This document shows, one piece after another, positions 9,038 through 16,515 of a DNA stretch of 64,000 nucleotides. The notes below the pieces were generated by a model. The model had not been told where the DNA came from. It saw nothing but the letters and a program-made list of their open reading frames with translations, and did no database searches. The stretch lies in NCBI RefSeq assembly GCF_019857185.1, contig NZ_JAHWXP010000002.1, forward strand, positions 682,001-746,000. The letters are read 5' to 3'. The DNA is from Alteriqipengyuania abyssalis. Lineage in GTDB: Bacteria > Pseudomonadota > Alphaproteobacteria > Sphingomonadales > Sphingomonadaceae. The position numbers and the translations under genes are program-made. Each line of letters starts with the position of its first letter. The first letter of the stretch is position 1.

Positions 9038-9724
9038 TCACCCGGCTGCTTCGAGCGCCTTGAGCAGGGCCTTGGCGGCGGGGGCGGACGAGGCGGGGTT
9101 CTGCCCGGTGATCAGCAGGCCGTCCTCCAGCACGTAGGGGCCCCAGTCCGGGCCGCTGGAATAATTGCCGCCCTTGGCCTTCAGCTCTTCCTCGACCAGG
9201 AAGGGCACCACGTCGGTCAGGCCGACGCCTTCTTCCTCGGTATTGGTGAAGCCGGTCACGCGCTTGCCCTCGACCAGCGGACGGTCGTCCTGTGCCTTCA
9301 CATGGCGCAGAACGCCGGGTGCGTGGCACACCAGCGCGACGGGCTTGTCGGCGGCGATGAAGCTTTCGATCAGCGCGATCGAGGTCTTGTCCTCGGCCAG
9401 ATCCCACAGCGGGCCGTGGCCGCCGGGGTAGAAGACGGTGTCGAAATCGGCCGCCTTCACATCCGCCAGCTTCACGGTTTCGCCCAGCTGCTTCATCGCA
9501 GCATCGTCGCTTTCGAAACGGCGCGTGTCGTCGGTCTGGGCATCGGGCTCGCTGCTCTTGGGGTCGAGCGGCGGGCGTCCGCCAGCGGGCGAGGCGAGCG
9601 TGATGTCAGCCCCGGCATCCTTGAACGCGTAGTAGGGCGCGGCCAGCTCTTCGAGCCAGAAGCCCGTCTTCTTGCCCGTGTCGCCGAGCCGATCGTGCGA
9701 GGTCAGTACCATCAGTACCTTCAT
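9038..9724 (-). CDS. DJ-1/PfpI-family protein (Hsp31-like glyoxalase/deglycase type)
   Basis: A 228-residue protein of the DJ-1/PfpI class-I amidotransferase-like fold. The nucleophile elbow is LVCHAPG, with Cys133 next to His134. GFWLEE near residues 21-26 supplies the acidic partner seen in Hsp31/HchA-like members, which act on methylglyoxal and glycated or electrophile-damaged molecules. The start at ATG 9724 follows AAGGAG at a good distance; an upstream in-frame extension lacks similarity and was left out. It is divergent from a NemR-like regulator and shares operator palindromes with it, which strongly suggests induction by reactive electrophiles. The exact substrate is not visible from sequence. 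Confidence 0.87.
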   Translation of the reverse strand: MKVLMVLTSHDRLGDTGKKTGFWLEELAAPYYAFKDAGADITLASPAGGRPPLDPKSSEPDAQTDDTRRFESDDAAMKQLGETVKLADVKAADFDTVFYPGGHGPLWDLAEDKTSIALIESFIAADKPVALVCHAPGVLRHVKAQDDRPLVEGKRVTGFTNTEEEGVGLTDVVPFLVEEELKAKGGNYSSGPDWGPYVLEDGLLITGQNPASSAPAAKALLKALEAAG

Positions 9725-9765
9725 GATAATCTCCTTCGTTGCGGCACAAACTGGCCACCCATGGA

Positions 9766-9775
9766 TAGACCGGTC
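9766..9775. promoter_or_regulatory. Partial NemR-type operator (half site)
   Basis: TAGACCGGTC repeats the first ten bases of the two full palindromes further upstream. It lies 41 bases before the DJ-1/PfpI start codon. It lacks the right-hand GTCTA arm, so it may be a weak or accessory site. Confidence 0.4.
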
Positions 9776-9859
9776 GGCCGCGCCGTCGCCGCCACTCGCT
9801 TCGATGCGAGGGTGCGGCGACACCGCAGCCGGGTCGATGAAGCGGGATATAGGAATGAT

Positions 9860-9874
9860 TAGACCGGTCGTCTA
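9860..9874. promoter_or_regulatory. NemR-type operator palindrome, copy 1
   Basis: TAGACCGGTCGTCTA: inverted arms TAGAC/GTCTA around a five-base centre. The exact reverse complement recurs at 9984-9998. Such TAGAC-GTCTA palindromes resemble the site bound by NemR-type TetR repressors. It is in the divergent intergenic region, 135 bases before the DJ-1/PfpI start. Confidence 0.75.
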
Positions 9875-9983
9875 GAGCGTCCCTATGCCTAGTTTGACCT
9901 CACCGATCGGCGTGCGTAGGTAAATAAAGCTGATACTCGTGAAAGCTGGCGTAAGCCGAGTCGATCTCCGAAGCGTCCTCGGC

Positions 9984-9998
9984 TAGACGACCGGTCTA
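9984..9998. promoter_or_regulatory. NemR-type operator palindrome, copy 2
   Basis: TAGACGACCGGTCTA is the exact reverse complement of copy 1, and the match extends one further base on one side. It ends 14 bases before the regulator's start codon, a position suited to autorepression. Confidence 0.78.
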
Positions 9999-10012
9999 GC
10001 TGCGCCTATATC

Positions 10013-10621
10013 ATGCCCATGGCCACCGCTTCACCTGCGCAGGATACCCGCTCCGCCATTCTCTCCGCCGGACAGGCGATCATGGGGCGCAAGGGCTATT
10101 CGGGTGTCGGCCTGACCGAAATCCTCACTGCGGCCGGTGTGCCCAAGGGTTCCTTCTACCACTATTTCGCGTCGAAGGACGCCTTCGGGGAGGCGATGGT
10201 CGCCGCCTATTTTGAGGATTACCTGGCCGGGATGGACGCGATCATCGCCAGGTCCGGCCTGACCGCCGCCGAGCGGCTGATGCTCTATTTCGCCGACTGG
10301 CGGGAGAATCAGGTTGCGTATGATTGCCAAGGCCGATGCCTCGCGGTGAAGCTTGGCGCGGAAGTCGCCGACCTGTCGGAGCCGATGCGGCTGGCGCTCA
10401 AGGCCGGAACGGGCGGTGTCGTCTCACGGCTGGAGGCCATGCTGCGGGCGGGCATCGCCGATGGTTCTCTGCGTTTCGAAGGCCATACGGGCGACGTTGC
10501 CGCATCGCTGTACAATCTCTGGCTCGGCGCGAGCGTGATGGTGAAGATCGAGCGTTCGCACGAGCCGTTCGAGGCGGCGCTTCGCACCACGCGCCGGATG
10601 CTGGCGATGTCCCGAGCCTGA
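10013..10621 (+). CDS. nemR: TetR-family transcriptional repressor, NemR-like
   Basis: A 202-residue TetR regulator. The N-terminal helix-turn-helix includes VPKGSFYHYFASKDAFGEAM. The ligand domain carries CLAVKLGAEVADLSE (Cys109 in the first position), which from memory of Escherichia coli NemR matches the segment with its redox-active Cys106. Lys178 in MVKIERSHEPFEAAL corresponds to the NemR lysine that works with it. An extra Cys105 sits nearby. E. coli NemR is a repressor released by hypochlorite, N-ethylmaleimide and methylglyoxal. The start may be ATG 10013 or 10019; neither has a strong ribosome-binding site. It likely represses itself and the divergent DJ-1/PfpI gene. Confidence 0.85.
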   Translation: MPMATASPAQDTRSAILSAGQAIMGRKGYSGVGLTEILTAAGVPKGSFYHYFASKDAFGEAMVAAYFEDYLAGMDAIIARSGLTAAERLMLYFADWRENQVAYDCQGRCLAVKLGAEVADLSEPMRLALKAGTGGVVSRLEAMLRAGIADGSLRFEGHTGDVAASLYNLWLGASVMVKIERSHEPFEAALRTTRRMLAMSRA

Positions 10622-10647
10622 TCGGCTGCCGCGGCTGTGACAGCAAA

Positions 10648-10678
10648 AACCCCGGCGCGCGATATGCGGGCCGGGGTT
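10648..10678 (+). terminator. Hairpin after nemR, probable weak terminator
   Basis: Arms AACCCCGGC and GCCGGGGTT (9 bp) flank a 13-base loop. It follows the regulator's stop by 26 bases but lacks a clear T-run (CTGG follows). Read on the minus strand, it is followed by TTTTT and could end the DUF2171 transcript. Confidence 0.55.
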
Positions 10679-10730
10679 CTGGCGTGAGGGGCCTTAGGGG
10701 GCACCCGCACGTTCTGCCGATGCGCCAGAC

Positions 10731-10973
10731 TTACGCGGGCGTGGTCGCCTTATTGCCGAGGCCAACGGGCAGCGGCGTGCCTTCCTTCAGCACGACGCGG
10801 TTGTCGTCGAGCTTTTCGACCGCGTCGAGCGCGATGAAGTGGTGCTGGTCGTCCATCGCATCCGACTTGGTCAGCTTGATGCGTTCGTCTTCGACCTCAT
10901 CGACCGTGCCGACGTGCTGGCCGGTGGAATCGACGATTTCCATGTGTTCCTTGATGCGGATCTTCTCGAACAT
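10731..10973 (-). CDS. DUF2171 domain protein
   Basis: An 80-residue protein. ATG 10973 was preferred over the TTG four codons upstream because GGAG lies six bases before it. It consists of a single beta-barrel-like unit with the pattern EIVDSTGQHVGTVDEVEDER and LTKSDAMDDQHHFIAL, characteristic of the DUF2171/PRC-barrel-like family of small alphaproteobacterial proteins. The biochemical role of the family is not established. It has a monocistronic setting, with transcription towards nemR and the hairpin between them. Confidence 0.8.
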   Translation of the reverse strand: MFEKIRIKEHMEIVDSTGQHVGTVDEVEDERIKLTKSDAMDDQHHFIALDAVEKLDDNRVVLKEGTPLPVGLGNKATTPA

Positions 10974-11127
10974 AAATTGCTCCAATCGTTCTTTATTTTC
11001 AAAGGCCTGTGTCGGCCTGTCTTACACGAAACCAATGGATGGAGGGGGGGAATCGTTCCGGAGCGGCGGGGCGGGAGCGGCCATGCGTGCGCTTGCGGCG
11101 ATGATGTGAGTGCGGCATTCTGAGCCG

Positions 11128-11703
11128 ATGGGGGAAGAGGTGGCTCTGCATATCGGCGCGGCGGATGTGAGCTGGGGCGAGCTGTGGCCGCTCGGCATCT
11201 TCGCACTGACGGTGCCGGTCGTGCTCATGCTTCCGTGGGCCGCGTGGCATGTGCGAGACTGGCGTATCCGCAAGGCGCGCGCGGCGGGCAAAACCGAAAT
11301 TGCGGACATACTTGCGCTTGATCACGGTGAGGACAACTCGCCCAGGTTGCCGACCGCCCTTCTTCTGAGGGCCGCGCTAACGATGATCGCTTGGCCTGCG
11401 CTGATCATCTTTCAGGAAAACTTCGCCGACGAGCTCGAGCATATGATGGGCGAGGGGTGGGGCTTCGCGGCAGCAATGCTCACCCTCGCCTTCATCACCG
11501 CGTGTGCGTGGATGTGGGAGAAGGTGAAGCGCAACGCGTTGTCGCCCGACGAACTCGCCGCGCTGGAGGAAGAGGAAGAACACCAGCGCTGGATGCGCTC
11601 GATCGATGGCGATTCGATGCCGGGGCTGTTCGTGGCGATCGCTTTCGGGGCGGCGATCCTGGCGGGCATCATATTCTTCGTCCGCGCGATAACCCCGCTC
11701 TGA
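11128..11703 (+). CDS. Hypothetical inner-membrane protein
   Basis: A 191-residue protein with four hydrophobic helices: about residues 18-38 (LWPLGIFALTVPVVLMLPW), 79-96, 106-125 and 166-188. A cytoplasmic-looking charged stretch (SPDELAALEEEEEHQRW) lies between the third and fourth. The ATG at 11128 was chosen over the GTG at 11110 because it begins at a more usual N-terminus; no strong ribosome-binding site is seen for either. No family is recognised. It lies between the DUF2171 gene and nrdB on the nrdB strand, with 153 bases before nrdB, so it is probably independent. Confidence 0.6.
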   Translation: MGEEVALHIGAADVSWGELWPLGIFALTVPVVLMLPWAAWHVRDWRIRKARAAGKTEIADILALDHGEDNSPRLPTALLLRAALTMIAWPALIIFQENFADELEHMMGEGWGFAAAMLTLAFITACAWMWEKVKRNALSPDELAALEEEEEHQRWMRSIDGDSMPGLFVAIAFGAAILAGIIFFVRAITPL

Positions 11704-11771
11704 GCGCCTTCCCGGCGAGGGGCGCGCCCCTCTCACGGCTTATCCACCACCCAGTGCCCGCCCTTGCTATC

Positions 11772-11789
11772 GAATCACCGCTGTGATTC
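11772..11789. promoter_or_regulatory. Palindrome with two GANTC sites upstream of nrdB
   Basis: GAATCAC-CGCT-GTGATTC, a perfect 7-bp inverted repeat. Each arm contains a GANTC sequence (CcrM methylation target in many alphaproteobacteria). It is 67 bases before the nrdB start. It could be an operator or a methylation-responsive promoter element; this is inference. Confidence 0.45.
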
Positions 11790-11856
11790 CTTATGTTGGT
11801 CCACCCAGTAAGATCGTAAACACCGAAGAAGGCCCCCGCGCCCCGGAGAACACCCA

Positions 11857-12921
11857 ATGTCGCTGCTCGAAGCCCGCAAGACCTACAAGCCTTTCGAATA
11901 TCCGTGGGCGTACGACTTCTGGAAGCGCCAGCAGCAGGTTCACTGGATGCCCGAGGAAGTGCCGCTGGGCGAGGACTGCCGCGACTGGGCGCAAAAACTG
12001 TCCGAGCACGAGCGTAACCTGCTCACCCAGATCTTCCGCTTCTTCACCCAGGCCGATGTCGAGGTGCAGGACTGCTATCACGAGAAATACGGCCGGGTGT
12101 TCAAGCCGACCGAGATCAAGATGATGCTCGCGTCCTTCTCCAACATGGAGACGATCCACATCGCGGCCTACAGCCACCTGCTCGACACGATCGGCATGCC
12201 CGAGAGCGAGTACGGCATGTTCCTCGAATACGAGGAGATGAAGGACAAGCACGACTACCTGCAGCAGTTCGGGGTCGACACGGACGAGGATATCGCGCGC
12301 ACGCTCGCCGCGTTCGGTGGCTTCACCGAAGGCATGCAGCTGTTCGCCAGCTTCGCGATGCTGATGAACTTCCCGCGCTTCAACAAGATGAAGGGCATGG
12401 GCCAGATCGTCAGCTGGTCGGTCCGTGACGAGAGCCTCCACTGCGAAGGCATCATCCGCCTGTTCCACGAATTCGTGCGCGAGCGGGACTGCTACACCAA
12501 GGCGGTGAAGGAAGACATCATCGACATCTGCCAGAAGTCGGTGCGGCTGGAAGACAACTTCATCGACCTCGCTTTCGAAATGGGCCCGGTCAGCGGCATG
12601 ACCGCGAAGGAAATCAAGAAGTACATCCGCTACATCGCGGACTGGCGGCTGGGCCAGTTGGGCCTGCAGCCGATCTACATGATCGACGAGCACCCGCTGC
12701 CCTGGCTGACCCCGCTGCTCAACGGCGTGGAGCACGCCAACTTCTTCGAACAGCGCGCGACCGAATATTCCAAGGGCGCCACCAAGGGCGACTGGAACAC
12801 GGTGTGGAGCACCTTCGACAAGCGCAACAAGGCCAAGGCCGCGAACGAAGTCGACGGCGCCGAGGACGACGGTCCGGGGCTGTTCGGCGATGATGCCGGG
12901 GGCGTGCAAGCGGCGGAGTAG
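11857..12921 (+). CDS. nrdB: Ribonucleoside-diphosphate reductase, beta subunit (class I)
   Basis: A 354-residue ferritin-like subunit that holds the metal centre and radical used by NrdA. The metal-binding ExxH motifs are seen in METIHIAAY and VRDESLH, and a further glutamate in FTEGMQL. Tyr105, directly after ETIHIAA, occupies the position of the radical tyrosine (Tyr122 of E. coli NrdB), so this looks like a tyrosyl-radical enzyme rather than the phenylalanine (class Ic) type. No ATP-cone is fused to it. The C-terminus is acidic and flexible (DGAEDDGPGLFGDD...), consistent with a tail that docks on NrdA. It is separated from nrdA by four unrelated genes. Confidence 0.95.
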   Translation: MSLLEARKTYKPFEYPWAYDFWKRQQQVHWMPEEVPLGEDCRDWAQKLSEHERNLLTQIFRFFTQADVEVQDCYHEKYGRVFKPTEIKMMLASFSNMETIHIAAYSHLLDTIGMPESEYGMFLEYEEMKDKHDYLQQFGVDTDEDIARTLAAFGGFTEGMQLFASFAMLMNFPRFNKMKGMGQIVSWSVRDESLHCEGIIRLFHEFVRERDCYTKAVKEDIIDICQKSVRLEDNFIDLAFEMGPVSGMTAKEIKKYIRYIADWRLGQLGLQPIYMIDEHPLPWLTPLLNGVEHANFFEQRATEYSKGATKGDWNTVWSTFDKRNKAKAANEVDGAEDDGPGLFGDDAGGVQAAE

Positions 12922-12997
12922 GTCCGGAATGGACTGGCGGGGTTGACGTTGGAAATCCGGTAGTTCAGATCTTGTTTTGTTCCTACAGGAGGCCGCA

Positions 12998-13654
12998 ATG
13001 CTCGACCCCGATGGCGTTCCTTGCGCTGCAACCGATTTACTGAAAGCCGCGGGAGATACTCCTTACGGTACAATTCTCGCAGATCCGCCTTGGCAGTTTC
13101 AGAACCGTACCGGGAAGGTCGCGCCAGAGCATAAGCGTCTCAATCGCTATGGAACGATGGCGCTGGGTGACATTTGTGATCTCCCCGTCGAGGCGATCGC
13201 GGACAACCCGGCGCATCTTTATCTTTGGGTGCCCAATGCACTGTTGCCCGAAGGCTTGAAGGTAATGGATGCTTGGGGCTTCCGCTATGTTTCCAACATT
13301 ATCTGGGAAAAGGTGCGCAAAGACGGTGGGCCAGATGGGCGCGGCGTCGGGTTCTATTTCCGGAATGTGACCGAGATATTGCTTTTTGGCGTGCGTGGGA
13401 AAAATGCGCGCACGCTTGCCCCCGGGCGGAGGCAGGTCAACATTATTCGCAGCCAGAAACGGGAGCATTCTCGAAAGCCTGACGAGCAATACAAAATCAT
13501 TGAGGAATGCAGCTGGGGACCGCGCATTGAGCTGTTCAGCCGTGGCAAACGCAAAGACTGGACGGTGTGGGGCAATCAGGCGGATGAAAGCTACAAGCCC
13601 GACTGGAAGACCTACGGTTACAACAGCAGTAGTGAGGCTATTGCAGCAGAGTAA
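12998..13654 (+). CDS. MT-A70 family adenine DNA methyltransferase (modification subunit)
   Basis: A 218-residue protein with the catalytic DPPW motif at 29-32, typical of N6-adenine methyltransferases of the MT-A70 family. Later conserved segments are HLYLWVPNALLPEGLKVM, WGFRYVSNIIWEK, and EILLFGVRG. ATG 12998 follows a strong AGGAGG (12987-12992). It overlaps the following endonuclease gene in a TAATG arrangement, so the two are translated together. The pair forms a type II restriction-modification system in which this enzyme protects host DNA by methylating adenine in the recognition site. GC content is lower than in the neighbours, a sign of horizontal acquisition. Confidence 0.88.
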   Translation: MLDPDGVPCAATDLLKAAGDTPYGTILADPPWQFQNRTGKVAPEHKRLNRYGTMALGDICDLPVEAIADNPAHLYLWVPNALLPEGLKVMDAWGFRYVSNIIWEKVRKDGGPDGRGVGFYFRNVTEILLFGVRGKNARTLAPGRRQVNIIRSQKREHSRKPDEQYKIIEECSWGPRIELFSRGKRKDWTVWGNQADESYKPDWKTYGYNSSSEAIAAE

Positions 13655-14388
13655 TGTTCGATACGCTGAAAGAGCGCGGCTTCGAGATCGTTTCGATCAA
13701 TCACGCGCAAGCCATCGTAGAACGGGATTTCCCCGATGCGGAAGCCGAGATTGAAAACGCGCTCTCCGATCTGACGCTTCCGATTTCTGAGATAATCGGC
13801 AGCGGCGGCGGCGAAGCGAAGATGACGCAGCGGTTACGGCGCGGACTGACTGGCGCAAAATGGCCGAAACACAATTTCGAAATCGCCAAAACGGTCGATG
13901 GTGTAGTGAAAGAATCGATTACCCATGAAATCGATCATGTTCGCCGCTTCGAAAACGGTACCTTTGCGCTCGAGATTGAGTGGAACAATAAGGACCCATT
14001 TTTCGATCGCGACCTTGAAAATTTCAAGCGGCTTCACGCAGAGGGCGTTATTAGCGTAGCTGCGATCATTACGCGCGGAAGCGGTATGCAAGCTGAAATG
14101 CTATCGCGGGTCCGCCAGTTCGCAGCCGATAACGCAATTGACAGCTTCGACGTCCTCGATACCCTCGAAATCGATCCCACCACACGGCAGCGCCAACAGA
14201 TTAAGAAGTGGACCGCCGCCGGCATGCCCTTTCAGGAAGCGTGGTCCAAGAAGTTTGCTACCGATAAGTACGGGACAGCTACGACCCATTGGAGCAAATT
14301 AATGGATCGTGTTGCTCGGGGCGTCGGCAATCCTTGTCCTTTGATCTTATTCGGATTGCCGACTTCGATTATCGATATGAACTCCTAA
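13654..14388 (+). CDS. Type II restriction endonuclease, BglII/BstYI-like
   Basis: A 244-residue protein whose start overlaps the methyltransferase stop (TAATG). The central core has Asp94 in THEIDHVRRF and Glu107-x-Glu109 in FALEIEWNNKDPFFDRDL, a D...ExE metal-binding arrangement like that of BamHI/BglII-class enzymes. The following IITRGSGMQ resembles the segment after the active site in BglII. I therefore read it as a BglII/BstYI-family nuclease cutting a site protected by the preceding MT-A70 enzyme, perhaps RGATCY or AGATCT. The recognition site is inference from family resemblance. GC is lower than flanking genes. The end overlaps the convergent nuclease-like gene by 4 bases. Confidence 0.82.
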   Translation: MFDTLKERGFEIVSINHAQAIVERDFPDAEAEIENALSDLTLPISEIIGSGGGEAKMTQRLRRGLTGAKWPKHNFEIAKTVDGVVKESITHEIDHVRRFENGTFALEIEWNNKDPFFDRDLENFKRLHAEGVISVAAIITRGSGMQAEMLSRVRQFAADNAIDSFDVLDTLEIDPTTRQRQQIKKWTAAGMPFQEAWSKKFATDKYGTATTHWSKLMDRVARGVGNPCPLILFGLPTSIIDMNS

Positions 14389-14942
14389 CACCACTCCCGC
14401 CCACTGCCGCCCCAGCGCGTAGCCAGCCCCTCTGCCTCCAGCGTCTCGACCGCGCTCTCGCCGCTGCGGGCGAGGACGCGCAGTTTGCGGCCGTAGCGGT
14501 CGGTGTCGCGGCCGTCGGGGTTGGGGTGGACTTCGAACGCGCCTTCGTTGAGCCACCGGGTCAGGCGCTCGGTCGCGCGGGTGCCGGCGATCCGCTCGGC
14601 CTCGCAGGAAGGCCGCGAAATCTCCGGCGCGTCGATATCGGCGATGCGGATCTTCTCTCCGTTGAGCCAGATCGTGTCACCATCGACCACGCAGGTATGA
14701 CGCGATCCGCCCACGCACAGCGCGAATTGCGCGGAGACGGGCACGGGCGCGGACGGCTTGTCGCTGGCCGCCTCTCCCATCACCGCCTTCCACGGAAACA
14801 GCACTGCAAACAGGCCCAGCGGCAGCACGATGGTCAGCGGGGTGATCGCGCCGCGCCATGAGGAGGCGCGGGGGTTGGCGCGCGGCGTGCCACGCTGGCT
14901 GCTGCGCAGGCCGGTGCGCCGGTAATGAGACTCCTCACCCAT
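14385..14942 (-). CDS. Membrane-anchored thermonuclease-like (SNase) protein
   Basis: A 185-residue protein with a basic N-terminal tail and one membrane segment (about residues 33-52, ITPLTIVLPLGLFAVLF), then a staphylococcal-nuclease-like domain. Family motifs are VVDGDTIWLNGEKIRIADID, APEISRP and DRYGRKL. Such proteins cleave DNA or RNA phosphodiester bonds using Ca2+. The Asp and Arg residues of the core (DGDT, IRIADIDAPE, RYGR) are present, so activity is plausible. The domain is probably periplasmic. It converges on the restriction endonuclease gene with a 4-base overlap, which is likely the insertion boundary of the restriction-modification pair. Confidence 0.85.
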   Translation of the reverse strand: MGEESHYRRTGLRSSQRGTPRANPRASSWRGAITPLTIVLPLGLFAVLFPWKAVMGEAASDKPSAPVPVSAQFALCVGGSRHTCVVDGDTIWLNGEKIRIADIDAPEISRPSCEAERIAGTRATERLTRWLNEGAFEVHPNPDGRDTDRYGRKLRVLARSGESAVETLEAEGLATRWGGSGREWC

Positions 14943-15056
14943 GCGCGCGCTCTTCGCGCGAAACCTCTCAACAGGAGGTAAACGGCGCGGCGTAAGTCAT
15001 TCAAAAAAAGCGGGAGTTCAGTTGCGGATTGCCACCGGGCCCGCGCGTCGGCCCGC

Positions 15057-15497
15057 CTAGAACCACCAAGTCTGCGGGTTGGGCATGGGCCGCCGGTTGG
15101 CCGCAGCGACCAGCGACAGGACGCTGCGCACGCAATACCAGATGATCGTCAGCAAACCGAACCCGACGACCACCAGCGTGACCAGCGCTGCGGACGGATC
15201 GCTTCGGGACGAGTCCGCCGCGGCGATCCACACTGCTACGCCCAGCACGGTTACCACCATCGCGACACTCACCCCAAAACCGATCCAGAAGGTGCGGATC
15301 AGATAGGTGAAGTGGCTTTCCTCCCACGGCTCGCCATCATTCTCCCCGCGCCAGACATAGGCGAGGATCAGCCCGACGAAGACCGAGAGGCCAAGGACCA
15401 GCGTCGCCAGATAAAGCCCCGCGACGATCGCCGGGCGCTGGAAGGTCACTCCGGTCTGCGCCGTCCGGCCCTCGCGCGTGTCATCCCATTCGCTCAT
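15057..15497 (-). CDS. DUF4870-like inner-membrane protein
   Basis: A 146-residue protein with three to four hydrophobic helices (about 25-48, 68-92, 105-127). The segment ESHFTYLIRTFWIGFGVSV, preceded by AYVWRGENDGEPW, matches the pattern of DUF4870-type proteins, in which a short hydrophilic loop precedes an HxxxxIRTFWI helix. Function of the family is unknown. It lies downstream of the formate/nitrite-type channel gene on the same strand, with 79 bases between, and may be cotranscribed with it. Confidence 0.75.
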   Translation of the reverse strand: MSEWDDTREGRTAQTGVTFQRPAIVAGLYLATLVLGLSVFVGLILAYVWRGENDGEPWEESHFTYLIRTFWIGFGVSVAMVVTVLGVAVWIAAADSSRSDPSAALVTLVVVGFGLLTIIWYCVRSVLSLVAAANRRPMPNPQTWWF

Positions 15498-15576
15498 GTC
15501 CGCCCCTTTTCGAAAAGCCCGTGGCGATCATAGGTCCGTGCGCCCATGTCGCAACGCTTTGGGGAGAGGGCTTGGG

Positions 15577-16515
15577 CTAGCGCCTCCGGTTGCGGCGCGT
15601 GCGGGGGCGCTCCTCGCCATAGACGTAGCCATTGTCGAGCTCGGGCACGACCTGCGCGTGGGCGAGCAGCGCGAACAGCAGCCCGCCGCCCACCACATTG
15701 CCCAGCACCGCGGGGACGAGAAATCCGAACAGGCCCTGCGCCACGCCGATCTTCCCGTCGAGCATGATGATCCACAGTTCCGCCGATCCGACGATCGAGT
15801 GCGCGACCCCGCCAAGGTGCATCAGCCCGGTGATCGCGGCGATGATGAAAATCTCCTGCCGTTCGAGATTGGGCATCGCCCAGACCAGCGCGGCGAGCAT
15901 GAAGCCTGCCGGAATGCCCTTCAGGAACGGAGAGGACATCTGGTGGGTGATCGCGTCGAGCGAGGCCAGCGTGATCTGCTGACCGATCTCGGGCTGACCC
16001 GCGATGTTGAAATGGACGAACAGGCCGAAGGCGAAGGTGCCGACCATGTTGCCCGCCAGCACGATCGCCCACAGCCGCATGGTGCGGTTGAAATTGCGCC
16101 AGCACGGGGTCGTCGCCAGCGGGATGACCGCGGTGATCGTGCTTTCGGTAAACAACTGCAGCCGCCCCGCGATCACCGCGATGAAGCCGATCGAATAGCC
16201 CAGCGCCATCAGCAGCGGCATCCACGGCCCGTCGGGCACCTCGGCGGTGAAGATCCCGATCGCATAGGGCGACAGGCCGATCACGAAGCCCGCCGCAATC
16301 GCCGACCACAGCAGCGAGGATGCCGGCCGCTCCAGCTCGTCGATCCCGCGCTGGCGGATGATTTCGTGGACCAGCCGCGCGCTGGCGACCTCGTGGCTGG
16401 AGACGATCTCGCGCTCGTGATCGTCCAGATCCTCGCGCACGATATCGTGGCCGCTTTCCTTCGCGGCGTCGACGCCGTCCGCCTGGTCCTGATCGGCGCC
16501 CTCTTCCTCTGCCAT
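15577..16515 (-). CDS. Formate/nitrite transporter family channel
   Basis: A 312-residue membrane protein of the FNT family, which forms pentameric channels for small monovalent anions such as formate, nitrite or hydrosulphide. The start was placed at ATG 16515, because the longer upstream frame runs through a dispersed repeat. An acidic N-terminal tail of ~65 residues (EEEGADQDQADG...) precedes six hydrophobic helices. Recognisable FNT segments include FTESTITAVIPL, AGNMVGTFAFGLFVHF and NVVGGGLLFALL. The C-terminus is very basic (RPRTRRNRRR). Long acidic N-termini are seen in one subgroup of this family found in proteobacteria. The substrate cannot be told from sequence. Confidence 0.85.
   Translation of the reverse strand: MAEEEGADQDQADGVDAAKESGHDIVREDLDDHEREIVSSHEVASARLVHEIIRQRGIDELERPASSLLWSAIAAGFVIGLSPYAIGIFTAEVPDGPWMPLLMALGYSIGFIAVIAGRLQLFTESTITAVIPLATTPCWRNFNRTMRLWAIVLAGNMVGTFAFGLFVHFNIAGQPEIGQQITLASLDAITHQMSSPFLKGIPAGFMLAALVWAMPNLERQEIFIIAAITGLMHLGGVAHSIVGSAELWIIMLDGKIGVAQGLFGFLVPAVLGNVVGGGLLFALLAHAQVVPELDNGYVYGEERPRTRRNRRR

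Noticed and set aside
15506-15517. Palindrome CTTTTCGAAAAG before the DUF4870-like gene
   Set aside because: Short, AT-rich and at the gene start; could be chance; no family known to bind it.
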